Shown here piece after piece: positions 1 through 10,639 of a stretch of DNA of 64,000 nucleotides. Numbering within the stretch: position 1 is the first letter of the stretch; every line of letters starts with the position of its first letter. Under the pieces are notes generated by a model, which searched no databases, was not told the DNA's origin, and saw nothing but the letters and a program-made list of their open reading frames with translations. A program made the translations under genes and the position numbers. The DNA lies in assembly GCA_017165825.1 (NCBI GenBank), contig CM029369.1, positions 19,973,811 to 20,037,810 of the forward strand, in the 5' to 3' direction. The DNA is from Hepsetus odoe. Lineage: Eukaryota; Chordata; Actinopteri; Characiformes; Hepsetidae.

Positions 1-1140
1 CAACTAATAAAAATTTGGAATTACTTCCTCTAAGGAACCTACTACACCAATGACCTTACTGTAGATTCAGCACACTGTAATGGCCCTTCTCTGCTGCAGG
101 AGTGGGTGTTCTCCACGGCTGATGGATGCCTGCAGTTACCGCAAGCCAGCTATTCAGAGGTCATCCTCCTTCACAGGCATACCCGTGCTCTGCTATCAGG
201 AATACAACAGCTCATTAGTGCTTTCATACTTTTTAATTAAGGATTCTGCATATGTTAATTAGACCTGATTGTGAATATGTCGTTCAGTTGCACACTAACT
301 GATGTCGCAGGGAAATGAGCAGTAATGTAGGCTGTCTGTGCAGTGATAGTGTTGAGAATAAGAAACACATGTTGCCAGGTACAAACAGCGCATGCATGCC
401 TGTGTAATTGTACAGACAATGGTATCTAACAAGCTGTGTGACAGGCGAAGAGCACAATAAAGAATGTTACTCGTAGGAGGTTAACATGTGTCACTGTGTT
501 TGATTAACATTACAGTACATACATTTTAGCCATTTTGATTTGAAAAGCAATTTATTCCTCGGACCACCCTATGAGAATGTGCTTGCACTTGGATTTGGAC
601 TGCAATTTGTGTGCCATCACATTAGTCCTTTTGCAGCTGTTATGAAATTTGAATCAAGTAGTATTGGTCATCTGATCAAGCCTGTGTTAATATGCTTAAA
701 ATGGTTCCTGCTGTAACCTGGTCACTAGGATTGCCTCTTGCGGTCTTAGCGCTTAAGGAGGCGACGCTCTCCTGAGCTTGGTAATTGCTTGGCTGACTCT
801 GTCATTTCCGCTTTCCGAGGGACGCAGTCGATAAATCAAATAAATGAGGCCTTTGCCAAGGTTAGATGTGTTCCACAGTGCAGAGTTCAGCCTTTTCTAT
901 TGTCTGAGATTTCTAACAAACACACTACCATTGATCTTCGCCAAGCACATCAATAACTGTGGGGGAGTCAAGGAACAAGTTGTGCTCGATCTGTGCAGGC
1001 CACAGTGAGGGTGAAAAAACTTCTCCTTTGTTCTCTGTTGGCTTTATAGGGGGCTTCCTGTATAGTTTGGGAGCTTTTAAAATTATGGTTCAAAGATTAA
1101 AATCAGTTTGATCTAACCACAGTATTGAAATAAAAATGCT
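1..1140. other. Non-coding DNA, no gene seen
   Basis: No reading frame here has recognisable protein similarity or coding-like codon use. Around 720-860 there is a somewhat GC-richer block that reads like unique rather than repetitive sequence. No transposon signature was recognised. Confidence 0.5.
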
Positions 1141-1149
1141 GTTTTCTAA

Positions 1150-1210
1150 TATAAAACACAATATAATATGTGTTTTATAATATAAAACACAATATAATAT
1201 GTGTTTTATA
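1150..1210. repeat. Two tandem copies of a 30-bp palindrome
   Basis: Two copies (1150-1179 and 1181-1210), each running TATAAAACACA, an AT-rich centre, then TGTGTTTTATA. The arms are exact 11-base reverse complements. The tandem arrangement allows two adjacent hairpins or one longer one. A function is not implied. Confidence 0.85.
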
Positions 1211-1215
1211 TTGTT

Positions 1216-2575
1216 GTTTGTATACATTGCAAAATAGAGTTTTGACCCCTAAAAAACCTACAATATTAAGAACCTTTCAAGGGTTCTTTATGACATATAG
1301 ATATGTAAATTCTGGACTTTCTGGCGTCTTTTGACAACACATGCCAAACCATAGTCCACAAACAAATTAAACACAGTGAATTTGAGATATTAACATTCCC
1401 CTTTGGTGATGAGTCAATATTTTTGATAGATCTAATTTCAGTTGAATGTGGACTCCTTTTCCTGTTACTGAATTACTGCAACCTGGTACTAACAATCCAT
1501 GGAGAGGTGGTTTGGTAACCTCTATTCTGTTCTAGTCAGAGGATGTTCCTAGAACCATCCAGCCAAGACAATAACTATGCAAAACTTATTATCTTAAATA
1601 TGTGCAAAGTGTGTATTGTACAGAGGTGCCAGAATGTAGGAAGATAAGAGGTTTTTTAGTCAGTATTTTGTGCTGTTGAGCACTGCTGTGAGAGCTACCT
1701 GTAGTCTGGTGCTGTATGAGCCATAATCCTCACTGGCAGGTGTCCTCAGCTCTAATCGCTTGTGAGACATGCCATCCTTCCCTGAGACTCACAGCCTTGA
1801 GGGACTTTGTCCTCCATTCCTCCAGAGAGACGCCACGATTACAGGTTCATTATATTCCTGCTCCATTCCCCCTCTCTCATGCCATGGTTGAGCTGAGAAT
1901 TAGGATGCCCAGGGGGGCTTCAGTGTAGGAGTGTGTGTGTGTGTGTTTGTGTGGGTATGAATGTGTGGAGGTGTCAGTCAGACTCAGATCCGATGCTTAG
2001 AGTGATGCAGCTGTGTGATGGAGAGGCGTTTCTGGATTACGGGCTTCCACACTGGTTTGAGGATTGATTCCAGCTCCAGCCTGCGCAAACCCATTCTAGT
2101 GGCTGCCTGATATGAGATGCCACTGAAGTGTTGAATCTTCAAAGCTTTGACATTCAGCATTCATTCACTCAAGCCTTGTCCACACACATCCGGATATTTC
2201 TGAAAACACTTTTTTTCATTTTCAAAAACACCCCCGTCCACACTGACAGGGTTCTTGAAGATCTTTCCATTCATACAAAAACACAACAAAAGAAACTAAA
2301 TGGATTTGAAAACACTCAGCACAAGCCTAGGAGGAAGGGATAATAAAGTGTGAGCACCTAGAGAACATTAAAAGCTTGTAGGTTACACAGAATGTGGAGC
2401 AGTAGTAGTGAGAGTCTGATAGAAAAAGCACAATATCTAGGTCTAAATACAAGATGAAAAATAATTTTAAAAAGGGGATTTGTATATCTGACATGACCAA
2501 CCAATTTAAAACATAAGTTTAGTAATACTTTATGTTGAGTAGGTAATGTTTGAACAACCAAACCTAGGGTTAGGG
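1216..2575. other. Non-coding DNA with a short GT tract
   Basis: No gene recognised. Positions 1931-1955 hold a short imperfect (GT)n run. Near 1245-1290 there is a short stretch with AAGAACC and GGGTTCTTTAT, resembling a common teleost hairpin repeat, too short to classify. Confidence 0.45.
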
Positions 2576-2578
2576 ATG

Positions 2579-3532
2579 AACCCAGCCACTAGGGGTGTAC
2601 AAGCCATTTCTTCATTCCGGTCCCAAGAAGAGAGAAGAAAGTGTAGGAGAATGGAGATGAGGTTAGGAGCTTTGAATGTTGGCAGCATGACTGGTAAAGG
2701 GAGAGAATTAGCTGCCATGAAGAGAAGAAAGGTTGATATTTTGTGTATGCAAGAGACTAGGTGAAAGGGTAGTAAGGTCAGGTGTATTGGTGGGTTTTAA
2801 AAATAAAAGTTTAAACAGAGTGCCTAGAGAGGAGTTTTTGTATGAGTAAGTCAGGCATTACAGAGAAGTATGTGAGCGTAGTTCAGGATATGTATGAGGG
2901 CAGTGTGACAGTGGTGAGGTCTGCAGTAGGAGCGACAAATTTGTTTAAAGTAGAGGTGGGATCACATCAAGCATAAGCACTGAGACCATTCTTGTTTACT
3001 ATGGTAATGGACAGGTTGATGGATCAGTTTAGACAGGAGTCACCGTGGAGTATGATCTTTACTGATGATATTGTGATCTGTAAAGAGCATAGGAAGCAGC
3101 TTAAGGAGAACCTTGAATTAGAGATACACTCGAGAGGAGAGTAATGACAGTGAGTAGGAGAAAGAAAGAATACATGAGTGTGAATGAAAGGGAGGATGGT
3201 GGAGTGGTTAGAGTGCAGGGAGAAGAGGTGACAAAGGTGGAGGAGTTTAAATACTTGGAATTAACTGTGTTAATTAATTGTGTGGAAAAGAGGTGAGGAA
3301 GAGAGTTCAGGCAGGTTGGAATGGATAGGCACAAATGACAGGAGAGATCTGTGACAGATGAGCAAGAGTAAAAGGAAAGGTTTACAAGACAGTAGTGAAA
3401 CCAGCTATGCTATACATGTTGGAGACAGTTGGTTTGAAGGAGGAAGATGCAGATGACAGGAAGAAATGGAGACGATCGATCCATTGTGTCAACCCCTAAT
3501 GGGAGTGGTCGAAACAAGAGAAAAGAAGGCAA
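2579..3532 (+). mobile_element. RTE-like LINE, internally deleted copy
   Basis: The left end carries the same 5' leader as the longer copy at 11.58 kb (CCAGCCACTAGGGGTGTACA). It then encodes the start of an APE-type endonuclease (LNVGSMTGKGREL, then ILCMQETR), which stops at a TGA. Sequence jumps directly to the reverse transcriptase around the VPREE region, followed by the segment before the YxDD box, which reads FTDD instead of the expected FADD. The end near 3480-3532 matches the family 3' terminus. Most of the endonuclease and the first half of the reverse transcriptase are missing, and frameshifts and stops are frequent, so it is dead. The clade (RTE) is inferred from family knowledge. 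Confidence 0.82.
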
Positions 3533-3534
3533 CA

Positions 3535-4885
3535 TTTGAAAAACTGCAAATGATTAAAGAGCCACTCACATATTTGTGCTATTTAAGCATTAATTAGTTT
3601 TAATTAACAAAGTTTCAACACAAAAGGATATGAAAGTAGTTACATTCAGTAGTTACATTACTCAAGATTATTAGACCTGAAGGCTGAAGTGTTAGGAGAA
3701 TGTAAAAATGTGAAAAATTCTGAATATTAGAAAAGAAACACAAAACCCCTCACAGACAAGTGAGGTGATGTAACAATGATGTAAAAAAGAGCCACACACA
3801 CGCACACACACACACACATACATACGCACACACACACGCGTGCACACAAATTAATTTTTATCTTGGTAGTAAGTCACTGATATCTTTACTTTTCATTCTA
3901 AAGGCCATTTTAGGCAGACAGAACAGAGAAAGTTAGCCAGGGACAAATGAAAAGTGGTCTGACAGAAATGTTCACTGCTATTCCACTTTAGTTGCAGGGG
4001 TTCTCTATTCACAACTTTCACCAGCCAAATAGGACCACTCCCCCTTATCTCTATCATCCTTCTTCTCTCTCTCCATTGCCATACCTGCTGTGAAAAATGA
4101 CAGTTTACTAAAGGAGGTTGAGCAAACCTACACTGTATCCTGCCAGGCTCTTAAAAGAACTTTCAGAACATAATAGATTCAACATTATATTGCAATCATA
4201 GCTTTAAAAAGCTTTCAGCCTTTTAGCTTTTTAAGGCTGGATGATCTGCCCCAGAGTCACTTGAGCACAATTTAAACAGCACATCCATTAATCTCTATAG
4301 TCCATGGGAGAAGCGCTTATCAATTAAATGTCATTTTAGAGAGGATTTTCAGGCACTGCTTTGGACTTTGTAGTGGCCAAAGTCAATCTGAAAGCCTCAT
4401 TTAACCCATAATCACCTTTAAAACCACTAAAAAAACATAAAGTACAAGAATTATTTTACATTTCTAACAGTGAAGTCACCTGTAATAGAGTCCTTTTACC
4501 ACACATAGTTAAATAAAAAATCAAAAAAAGATGGTGCTGCTAAAATAACTGTACTTTATTCAGATATCTTTTCCACTCTTTTTATAAGAAATACACAATG
4601 GTGCTTAGAATAACAGTGCTAAAAGGATATGTTGGCATGATTCCATAAAAAGCCACTTTCGCTTTCCTGAGGAAACTTTCTGTGAAAAATTAGTCAACCT
4701 GAGTCAGATATTAGTGTAACTTTTCTTTCCAGTTGAGTATTTCCAGTTGAAAAAAGATATTTAGATGGTAAATGCTTGGTGGCAGAACAATAATTAGATC
4801 ACCATTATAAAAACAATCATTCCACATACTTGGAACTCCGGGAAGATCTTTTTAACTTGACCTTTCATACTGCTGAATTCCTACA
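3535..4885. other. Non-coding DNA with a CA microsatellite
   Basis: No gene or transposon recognised. An imperfect (CA)n tract with CG and TA interruptions lies at about 3795-3845. The rest is AT-rich and looks unique. Confidence 0.5.
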
Positions 4886-4887
4886 TG

Positions 4888-5153
4888 TGTGAAAGTGAAA
4901 AGTGAAAGTGACCATTCTTCTCATTGTGAACCATGGCACACCACACAGTGAAACACAACAAAGTAAGACCTCTGCATTTAACCCATACACTCACACACCA
5001 TGCAGCAGGGGGCAGCTACTGAAAGCACCCGGGGAGCAGTGATGGGGACAGTATCTTGCTCAAGGGTACCTCAGGGCAACCTACTGGTAAGGGATTTGAA
5101 CCCGCAATCTTCCAATCCTGGGTCCAACTCTCTAACCACTAACCTACCACTGC
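4888..5153 (-). mobile_element. tRNA-derived SINE (family A)
   Basis: Read on the minus strand, the right end is a tRNA-like head: an A-box-like stretch (GGTTAGTGGTTAGAG) and a B-box-like stretch (GGGTTCAAATCC), as expected for an internal RNA polymerase III promoter. The body continues leftward through the segment whose plus strand reads CTGCATTTAACCCATACACT, which recurs in the other copies at 7.1, 42.6, 49.8 and 50.5 kb. The left end is a GTGAAAGTGA-type tail. It encodes nothing and would depend on a LINE for mobility. Confidence 0.8.
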
Positions 5154-5271
5154 AGTTATCAAAAATATCTGAGGGAACAATAAGCATATCTTCAGATTTT
5201 TGGATACTTATCCTGTCCAATGTCCAGTCATGATTCCAAACGGGTATCAGTTGTGTTACTGCAAGCATAAG

Positions 5272-5762
5272 TGTCACGTGTGTTAGGTTTTGGGCACGCT
5301 AGAGGGCGCTCTCTGTCATGTGTGTGGTGTTTTGGGCACGCTAGAGGGCGCCCTCGGTCACATACAAGGTGTTTAGGGTACGCTAGAGGGCGCTCTGTTC
5401 TGACTAAGCACACCTGAGCCCCTGCGGGCAGGTGTGCATCATTGGGGCTGACTATTTAAGCCCCGATGAGTCAGAACAGAGTGCGGCTCATTAGGTAGGT
5501 CTAACCTACGCGTAACGGGTGGTGGTTGTGTAAACTTTGTCGTTTGTGTAAACTTGGTGTCTATGACTAGGTATAGGTCGCCTAGTATAGACCTCTTAGT
5601 ATCTAGGGCTAGACTGCAGTTCCCCAGTCATAGGGTTTCATGTGTAGAACTGCAGTCCCCCGTTCCCTATGTCTTGTTTGTTTTGTCACTGTGCGTAATA
5701 AACTTCTGTTCTAAACTCTTGGCTCTGACCTGACGTCCCTCCAGTACCACGCCACCGTTACA
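5272..5762 (+). mobile_element. Solo LTR of an LTR retrotransposon
   Basis: The 491-bp segment begins TGTCACG and ends CGTTACA (TG...CA termini) and is flanked on both sides by the identical 5-bp sequence ATAAG (5267-5271 and 5763-5767), a target-site duplication. Inside are three tandem repeats (5292-5396), a TATA-like CTATTTAAG at about 5452-5460, and an AATAAA signal at 5697-5702, the order expected for U3-R-U5. No gag or pol sequence lies next to it, so it is a solo LTR left by LTR-LTR recombination. Matching termini and an exact duplication suggest a fairly recent insertion. The superfamily is not resolved; a 5-bp duplication fits Gypsy or Copia. Confidence 0.9.
5292..5396 (+). repeat. 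Three 42-bp tandem repeats with CTCF-like cores
   Basis: Three copies of CGCTAGAGGGCGC spaced exactly 42 bp apart inside the solo LTR (copies begin 5292, 5334 and 5376). The core CTAGAGGGCGC fits the CTCF motif CCASYAGRKGGCRS at most positions. Binding is inferred, not shown. Confidence 0.85.
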
Positions 5763-5767
5763 ATAAG

Positions 5768-6015
5768 TTTGAAAGTACATTCAATTACATTAAAACTGCT
5801 CTGGACCTCTGGACACCAAACAACATAGTCAAGTGAAGTCAGTTTTATTCATATCGCACTTTTAAAACTTTTTAAAGGAAAAAGTGCATTTTATAAGTTA
5901 AATAGATTTCAGCATGGCGTTCCATTAAAGTGCAATAAAATTTACATTTACATCATTTTCATAACTGAAGCTACTGACATTGTTTGTCATGTTCTGATAG
6001 ATAGATTACTGACTC
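5768..6015. other. Non-coding; possible LINE 3'-end scrap
   Basis: The stretch at 5833-5868 (CAGTTTTATTCATATCGCAC) resembles the reverse complement of a common fish LINE or SINE 3' end. It is too short for a firm call. Confidence 0.35.
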
Positions 6016-6019
6016 TTCT

Positions 6020-6785
6020 AACCATTCAGTAGAATGGTTTGCAGACTACCTTTGAAAAAGACTACAGCAGGTCGGGTTATAGTAAATCCTTTCTCAACCT
6101 CTTTCTTTCTTCAAGGGATTTTTTCAGGGCTCAGTGCTAGTTGTCACGCTATTTTTATTATATACATAAATGACATTGTTAACCTTGTTCAGAGGCTCAC
6201 CTATTCACCTTTATGATGTCGATACAGTTCCTTATGTTTCTGGCCCCTCCCCTGATGCAGTACATACATTACTTCAGGACAGCTTCTTCAAGGTTCAACA
6301 GGCTGTTCCTACACTGCACCATTTGTTAAATACCACCAAGATTAAAGTTATCTGATATGGTGAAAAAGGAATTGCCCCAACGAAGACAGAAGTTTAATCA
6401 CCTTCAATGGGATTATTTAAGGCTGCGTTACAGAATATAAATACCTGTGTATTTCTCTCATCATATCAGCAGCCTAGAACCTAAAGATAAATTCAGAATT
6501 CGTTTCTTTCATAAAATGTTCTGCTTTCACCTGCTCTGCAAAATTGATTCTTGTTAAGACAGCTTTTCTTCCCATGTTAGGCAATGGAGGTTATATATAG
6601 ATCGGTTTGCAATAGCACACTCCAGAAGCTTGACACACGCCATCTTAACACACACCCCCCTTCCAAAAAAAAAAAAAAAAAAAAAGAGAGAGAGGTTTTT
6701 GCTAGTCTCTTTCCAAGCTAACATTGTAAATGAGATTTTTTTGTGTATTTTCTGGTTAAATAAAGGTCCAATAAAAATTGAAAAA
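6020..6785 (+). mobile_element. Decayed non-LTR retrotransposon, RT 3' part
   Basis: Conceptual translation across frameshifts gives a reverse transcriptase block: a QG.SGLSA version of the PQGSVLGP motif, then IYINDIVN, then HLYDVDTVPYVSG, where YxDD is degraded to YDVD, then LNTTKIKVI. Further on, KINSEF and FTCSAKLILVKTAF match the thumb region of the same protein. The 3' end near 6755-6785 has the CTGGTTAAATAAAGG signature common at fish LINE ends. It is a 5'-truncated copy with many stops. It is distinct from the RTE-like family in this window; the clade was not determined. Confidence 0.65.
6664..6693. repeat. Poly(A) plus short GA run
   Basis: About 21 adenines followed by four GA units, inside the LINE remnant. 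Confidence 0.9.
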
Positions 6786-6837
6786 TAGCATGTTGCTGGA
6801 ATTTTGAGGCCACAAAAACTCTTTGTCATGACCCATT

Positions 6838-7112
6838 AACCATTTCTGAATAAATTTTGCAGTGTGACAGGGCACATTATCCTGCTGACAGAGGTCATTT
6901 CCATTACAGGATCCTGTTCCATGAAGCGGTGTACTGCAGATATGTCATGGGACATGAAATATGTCAAAGTAACTTCCACAAGAATCCCAGGACCCAAGGC
7001 TTTCCAATGCATCCACTACAAAGGGCATCACAGTGCCTCCACCAGCTTGCCTTCTTCCCACAATGCATCCAGGAGCTTTCTCTTCCATATGCATTGCATC
7101 TGGCCTTCCACA
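6838..7112 (-). mobile_element. Tc1-like transposase fragment (family 1)
   Basis: Read on the minus strand, it encodes ALGPGILVEVTL and later IMCPVTL, matching the Tc1 transposase region between the first catalytic aspartate and the DNAPCH block. The plus strand starts with AATTTTGCAGTGTGACAGGG, a stretch that recurs at 24.7 and 61.6 kb in the same family. Only part of the transposase survives and no terminal inverted repeats are visible. It sits directly beside a SINE. Confidence 0.65.
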
Positions 7113-7117
7113 CAATT

Positions 7118-7322
7118 AGTCATTGTGAAACACAGCACAGTACACAGTGAACCACAGTAAAATGCATTCTGTATATTTAACCCATACACTCATGGAGCAG
7201 CAGTGAGCAGCCAAATTCAGCACCTAGGGAGCAATGATGGGGACCCTTGATCAGTTCCAGGATTCAAACCCACAACCTTTGGATTATGTGGACTAGTCCC
7301 TAAACACCAGGCCATTGCTGCC
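7118..7322 (-). mobile_element. tRNA-derived SINE (family A)
   Basis: Same family as the copy at 4.9 kb. The shared TATTTAACCCATACACTCA segment lies in the middle, and on the minus strand the right end is tRNA-like, with a B-box-like GGTTTGAATCC. It abuts the Tc1 fragment on its left. Confidence 0.75.
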
Positions 7323-7324
7323 AA

Positions 7325-7912
7325 ATTTATCAGATCAGATTCTGTTGCTCCACGTTCAGTTCTGATGTCAAGGTGTCCATAGCAGCCTCTTCCGGTTGTG
7401 GTCAGCATTGGCTCCTGACCAGTTAGACATTACTGATTAAACTTTGGCCATTATCCACAACAACAAGATAATTATTGACTCACTTTACCTGATAGGTAGA
7501 TTAATAAAAAGTAAAATTTGGAATGCAAAAAAACAGCAAATGCTTTAGCTGATCAAAGACATCTAGGGTAGGAAAAAGATTTTATCTAATTGATAAAAAT
7601 CTTTAGAAGTTCATGTATCTACATCAGCAGAAAAAAAGAAGCAAGAATGCTCATGCATTATCAAAGAATTTCAAAGAACTTCACTGAATGCAATCTAAGG
7701 CTTAAATATCACTTATTTACTGTTTATTCCGAGATGAGGTTACAACTTTAATCACCTTTGTCTAAGAATCTGTCTGCCCTGAGGTTTCCTAGTTGCCTCA
7801 TGGAATGAACACCTGGGACTCCCTCCTGTTCATCAAAACCAGCAGAAAACATCTGCTCAATGTTCACTGCAACAAAAGAAACCTGTGAGGACCAACATCT
7901 CCATTATTCCCA
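7325..7912. other. Non-coding DNA, nothing recognised
   Basis: AT-rich sequence without convincing reading frames or repeat signatures. Confidence 0.45.
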
Positions 7913-7914
7913 TT

Positions 7915-8138
7915 TTATTTTGGGCTCAGTGAGTGATTTGGTCTTGGCAGGGACTTCTCTCCGGCTGCTGTGGGTTGCATGATGGAGGCCAGGTCAGGGA
8001 TGGGGCGGTCGAACGTGACAGGCCCACCTGCTCCAGGCTGGTCTGGATGGACGGCACCAGCTGTTTCAGCATGTAGCAGGGCTGGGCAGCCACCCTGCTG
8101 AAAATCCCCAGCACATCTCCAGCTGCTCTAGCTGACAT
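7915..8138 (-). pseudogene. Small GC-rich broken reading frame, unknown
   Basis: On the minus strand an ATG at 8138 opens a frame with vertebrate-like codon use (many CTG, GTG, CAG and ATC codons): MSARAAGDVLGIF, then PCYMLKQLVPSIQTSLEQ. Around 8020-8033 the coding character switches to another frame (PVTFDRPIPDLASIM, then PTAAGEKSLP), ending at TAA (7915-7917), with an AATAAA overlapping the stop. This looks like a protein of roughly 72-75 residues with one frameshift, perhaps a retrocopy or a decayed exon. The GC content stands out against AT-rich flanks. I do not recognise the protein and cannot exclude chance. Confidence 0.35.
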
Positions 8139-8160
8139 CTTGCATCTCTACATACTTACT

Positions 8161-8161
<1 letters not shown>

Positions 8162-8219
<58 letters not shown>

Positions 8220-8230
8220 GGGGGGGGGCA
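8162..8230. repeat. (GA)n microsatellite with a G run
   Basis: About 28 GA units followed by a short G run. It translates to a meaningless Arg-Glu repeat. Confidence 0.97.
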
Positions 8231-8234
8231 CAGT

Positions 8235-9940
8235 GATTCACTTGACCCTTACCAATCTGACCTTGATTGTTAACTGCATTATCAGTCATAATCTAATAAG
8301 CAGAGTAATTTTCAAGGTGATTGAAAGGCTTTATTTTTCTTCAAAACTGCGCTTGCTTGCTCAAAGGTGTGTGCATTTCATAGATTTGGCCATTTTTCGA
8401 ATGTGTTCAACTTTGTGGCCAAACTCTTTTTATTCTTTTGGGAAACAGAGTCTATATAACAGAAAACATGTATTTTCTTTCAAATCTCATAATTGGAAAC
8501 AAGCCTTTGTATAAGACTAATCAATATGAAGACATATTACAGCAGCTGGTGAATTTAGCTTTCAGCATAATCTTTAAAACTAACTCCATTCAAGTGCTAA
8601 TTGTTAATAAAAGGTTTTAGCATAATTGATTTTTCTTCCCTTCCTCTTTACCAGTCCTCCATTTATGCAGTCATAGCTTATTTCCCCATAGGTCAATTTC
8701 GGTTAATGTTTATGTGTGGAATGAAGGCATAAATTGGCAGAACGGGAACAGTAATCTCAGTGGAAAGGAGTGGGGACGTACACTCTATGCCCACATTAAC
8801 AGGGGTAAAATTGTATCATTCTTTTCTAAAAGGCCAGAAAAGGTGGAGAACCTGAATAAAAGCATATTTTACTTGCAAGTCTTGTCAAAAGTAAGTCATC
8901 ACAGAATTGCAAATGAATATAAACAAAGTTCTACCTTGGATGAGGCTCTCACAAAACACAGAGCTCACAGCAAATACTTGCCAGTTTGAGAGTCACAGAA
9001 GGAACTTACTTACTACTGGACAGTAATTTAGTAATTGAACTTAGTTGCTTTAAACAGTTGTTGCTATGGAAAATGTAAACTTTACTAGTACTGAAAATTC
9101 CAACAGATAAATCGTGCCTTTTACTGCTTCTCCTGCATCTTAAGCTGTGTTTGTGCAATGGATCACACAACATAGCAGCACATACCACCAGAAAATCCCT
9201 AATATATCCTTTAAAACCTTCTGTTTTTTATTTATTTATTTATTTATTGTCTTTTTATATTGTGCATTTTAAAATCATGTAAACCATTATAAACAATTAC
9301 AAATATAAATTTGCTTCTTAATCTCATGTCTACAGATAAATTCTAATAGAAATAAACTGTTCATTCCTTGTAAAATGCATTTTGAAGTTCAAGATCAATA
9401 TTATTTTAGTTTGAATCTTTCTCACTTTTCATAAAAATAAAAATAATTATTTTGTTGTATTGAAGTCACAGTAAACAGTGCGATTAAGCCTCACTGATGT
9501 GTATGAGAAGTGAAGGGTATAGCCACATACCAGTCAGACTATCATCATGTGAGCGTCAGAACTGGACAACATTTCACATTGTTTTATATGTTTCATATTA
9601 TATGGTTGTAATAGACGTCTGGATGGGTGTGTGAGCTTCACTTTGCATGTAAATTTACTTTAGCATACACCATCTACTTAAATATTGTTGCAGACCAAAT
9701 ACACCTCTTCAAGGCAATGGCATTACACTTTAGTATTGGTCTCATTCAATAGGATAATTCCGAAAGACACACTGCAAATGTTGTTCAGGAATGGTTTGAA
9801 CTTCATGACGTAACCCTTCCTCTCCCTCTATCTGTAGTGAGCCATTCCCCTACACACCATCTACACCCCAGGCAGACTGAATTCTGCAATTCTGACTTTG
9901 TTAGAGCCATTGGAAGACTCACAGTTACAAACTATAAGTA
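8235..9940. other. Non-coding DNA, nothing firm
   Basis: AT-rich. A TTTA/TTTAT run lies at about 9227-9248. At about 9725-9830 a few bases resemble a Tc1 transposase C-terminal stretch, too short to call. No gene recognised. Confidence 0.45.
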
Positions 9941-9944
9941 GACA

Positions 9945-10080
9945 TTACTCCCTGCGATGGTCTGGCGACCTGTCCAGGGGTGTGTCCCCCCTGTCCTTCG
10001 CCCTGTGTGAGCTGGGATGGACTCCAGCACTCCCTCACAACCCCATTTGGGACAAGCGGCAGAAAATGACTGACTAAGTA
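9945..10080 (+). repeat. Teleost dispersed repeat (GGCGACCTGTCCAGG type)
   Basis: Contains GCGATGGTCTGGCGACCTGT and GAGCTGGGATGGACTCCAGC, the signature of an abundant unclassified fish repeat. Related copies lie at 33.6, 35.9 (opposite strand) and 61.2 kb. It has no coding content. Confidence 0.65.
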
Positions 10081-10182
10081 GACATTATTATTTGTGGAAA
10101 TTATCATGTATTATTTGTGCCATTGAAAACAAAGGCCACTGCTCATATGAGTGCTTTATTATGGAGCTGCTTGTTGCAAAGC

Positions 10183-10350
10183 TTTACATTTACAATTTGC
10201 ATTAAGCAGACACTCTTATCCAGAGCGACTTCCAAATCCTAAGAACAGGGACAATCTCCCTCGACCAACTTGGGGTTCAAGGTTCTTGCTCATGTATTCA
10301 GTGAGCAACCTCATCCATAGACAAGTATCCTACCAACAGACCAACACCAC
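10183..10350 (-). mobile_element. tRNA-derived SINE with L2-type tail (family B)
   Basis: The left end on the plus strand reads TTACATTTACAATTTGCATT followed by AAGCAGACACTCTTATCCAG, the reverse of the 3' tail shared with fish L2 LINEs. The right end is a degenerate tRNA-like head on the minus strand. Better-preserved relatives are at 42.4 and 55.0 kb, and a real L2 LINE with the same tail is at 59.1 kb. Confidence 0.7.
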
Positions 10351-10639
10351 TCTTTAGACACAAACTAACAGTGCAAACTTGCAAACCTTAGTAATCTTGG
10401 GCAAAGGCTTTAAAGCAACAGCTCTGGGCATTTTTACCTAAAACTATGTGGACATCTGGCTAAATTTACATTGCTTTACATGCAAGCCATTTCAGAACTT
10501 TGTAGCATGTAAAGGAGACAACAAGAATTAAATTATTAACTCAAACTCAAGAAAAGGAGGTGCAAAAAGGCATGCAAAGCCAAGAAACAAGCTGAAATCT
10601 ATCAGAATTTTTAAAGCAATCCTGACCCCTATCATTGCA

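Noticed and set aside
5090..5155. tRNA gene on the minus strand
   Set aside because: A and B boxes are present, but the sequence lacks a proper cloverleaf and continues into a repeated SINE body.
5071..5413. Minus-strand frames over the LTR with a repeated RPLACPKH motif
   Set aside because: The protein repeat only reflects the 42-bp tandem DNA repeat in the solo LTR.
9725..9830. Tc1 transposase fragment
   Set aside because: Only about 40 bases resemble the family (TTGTTCAGGAATGGTTTGAA); too little to support a call.
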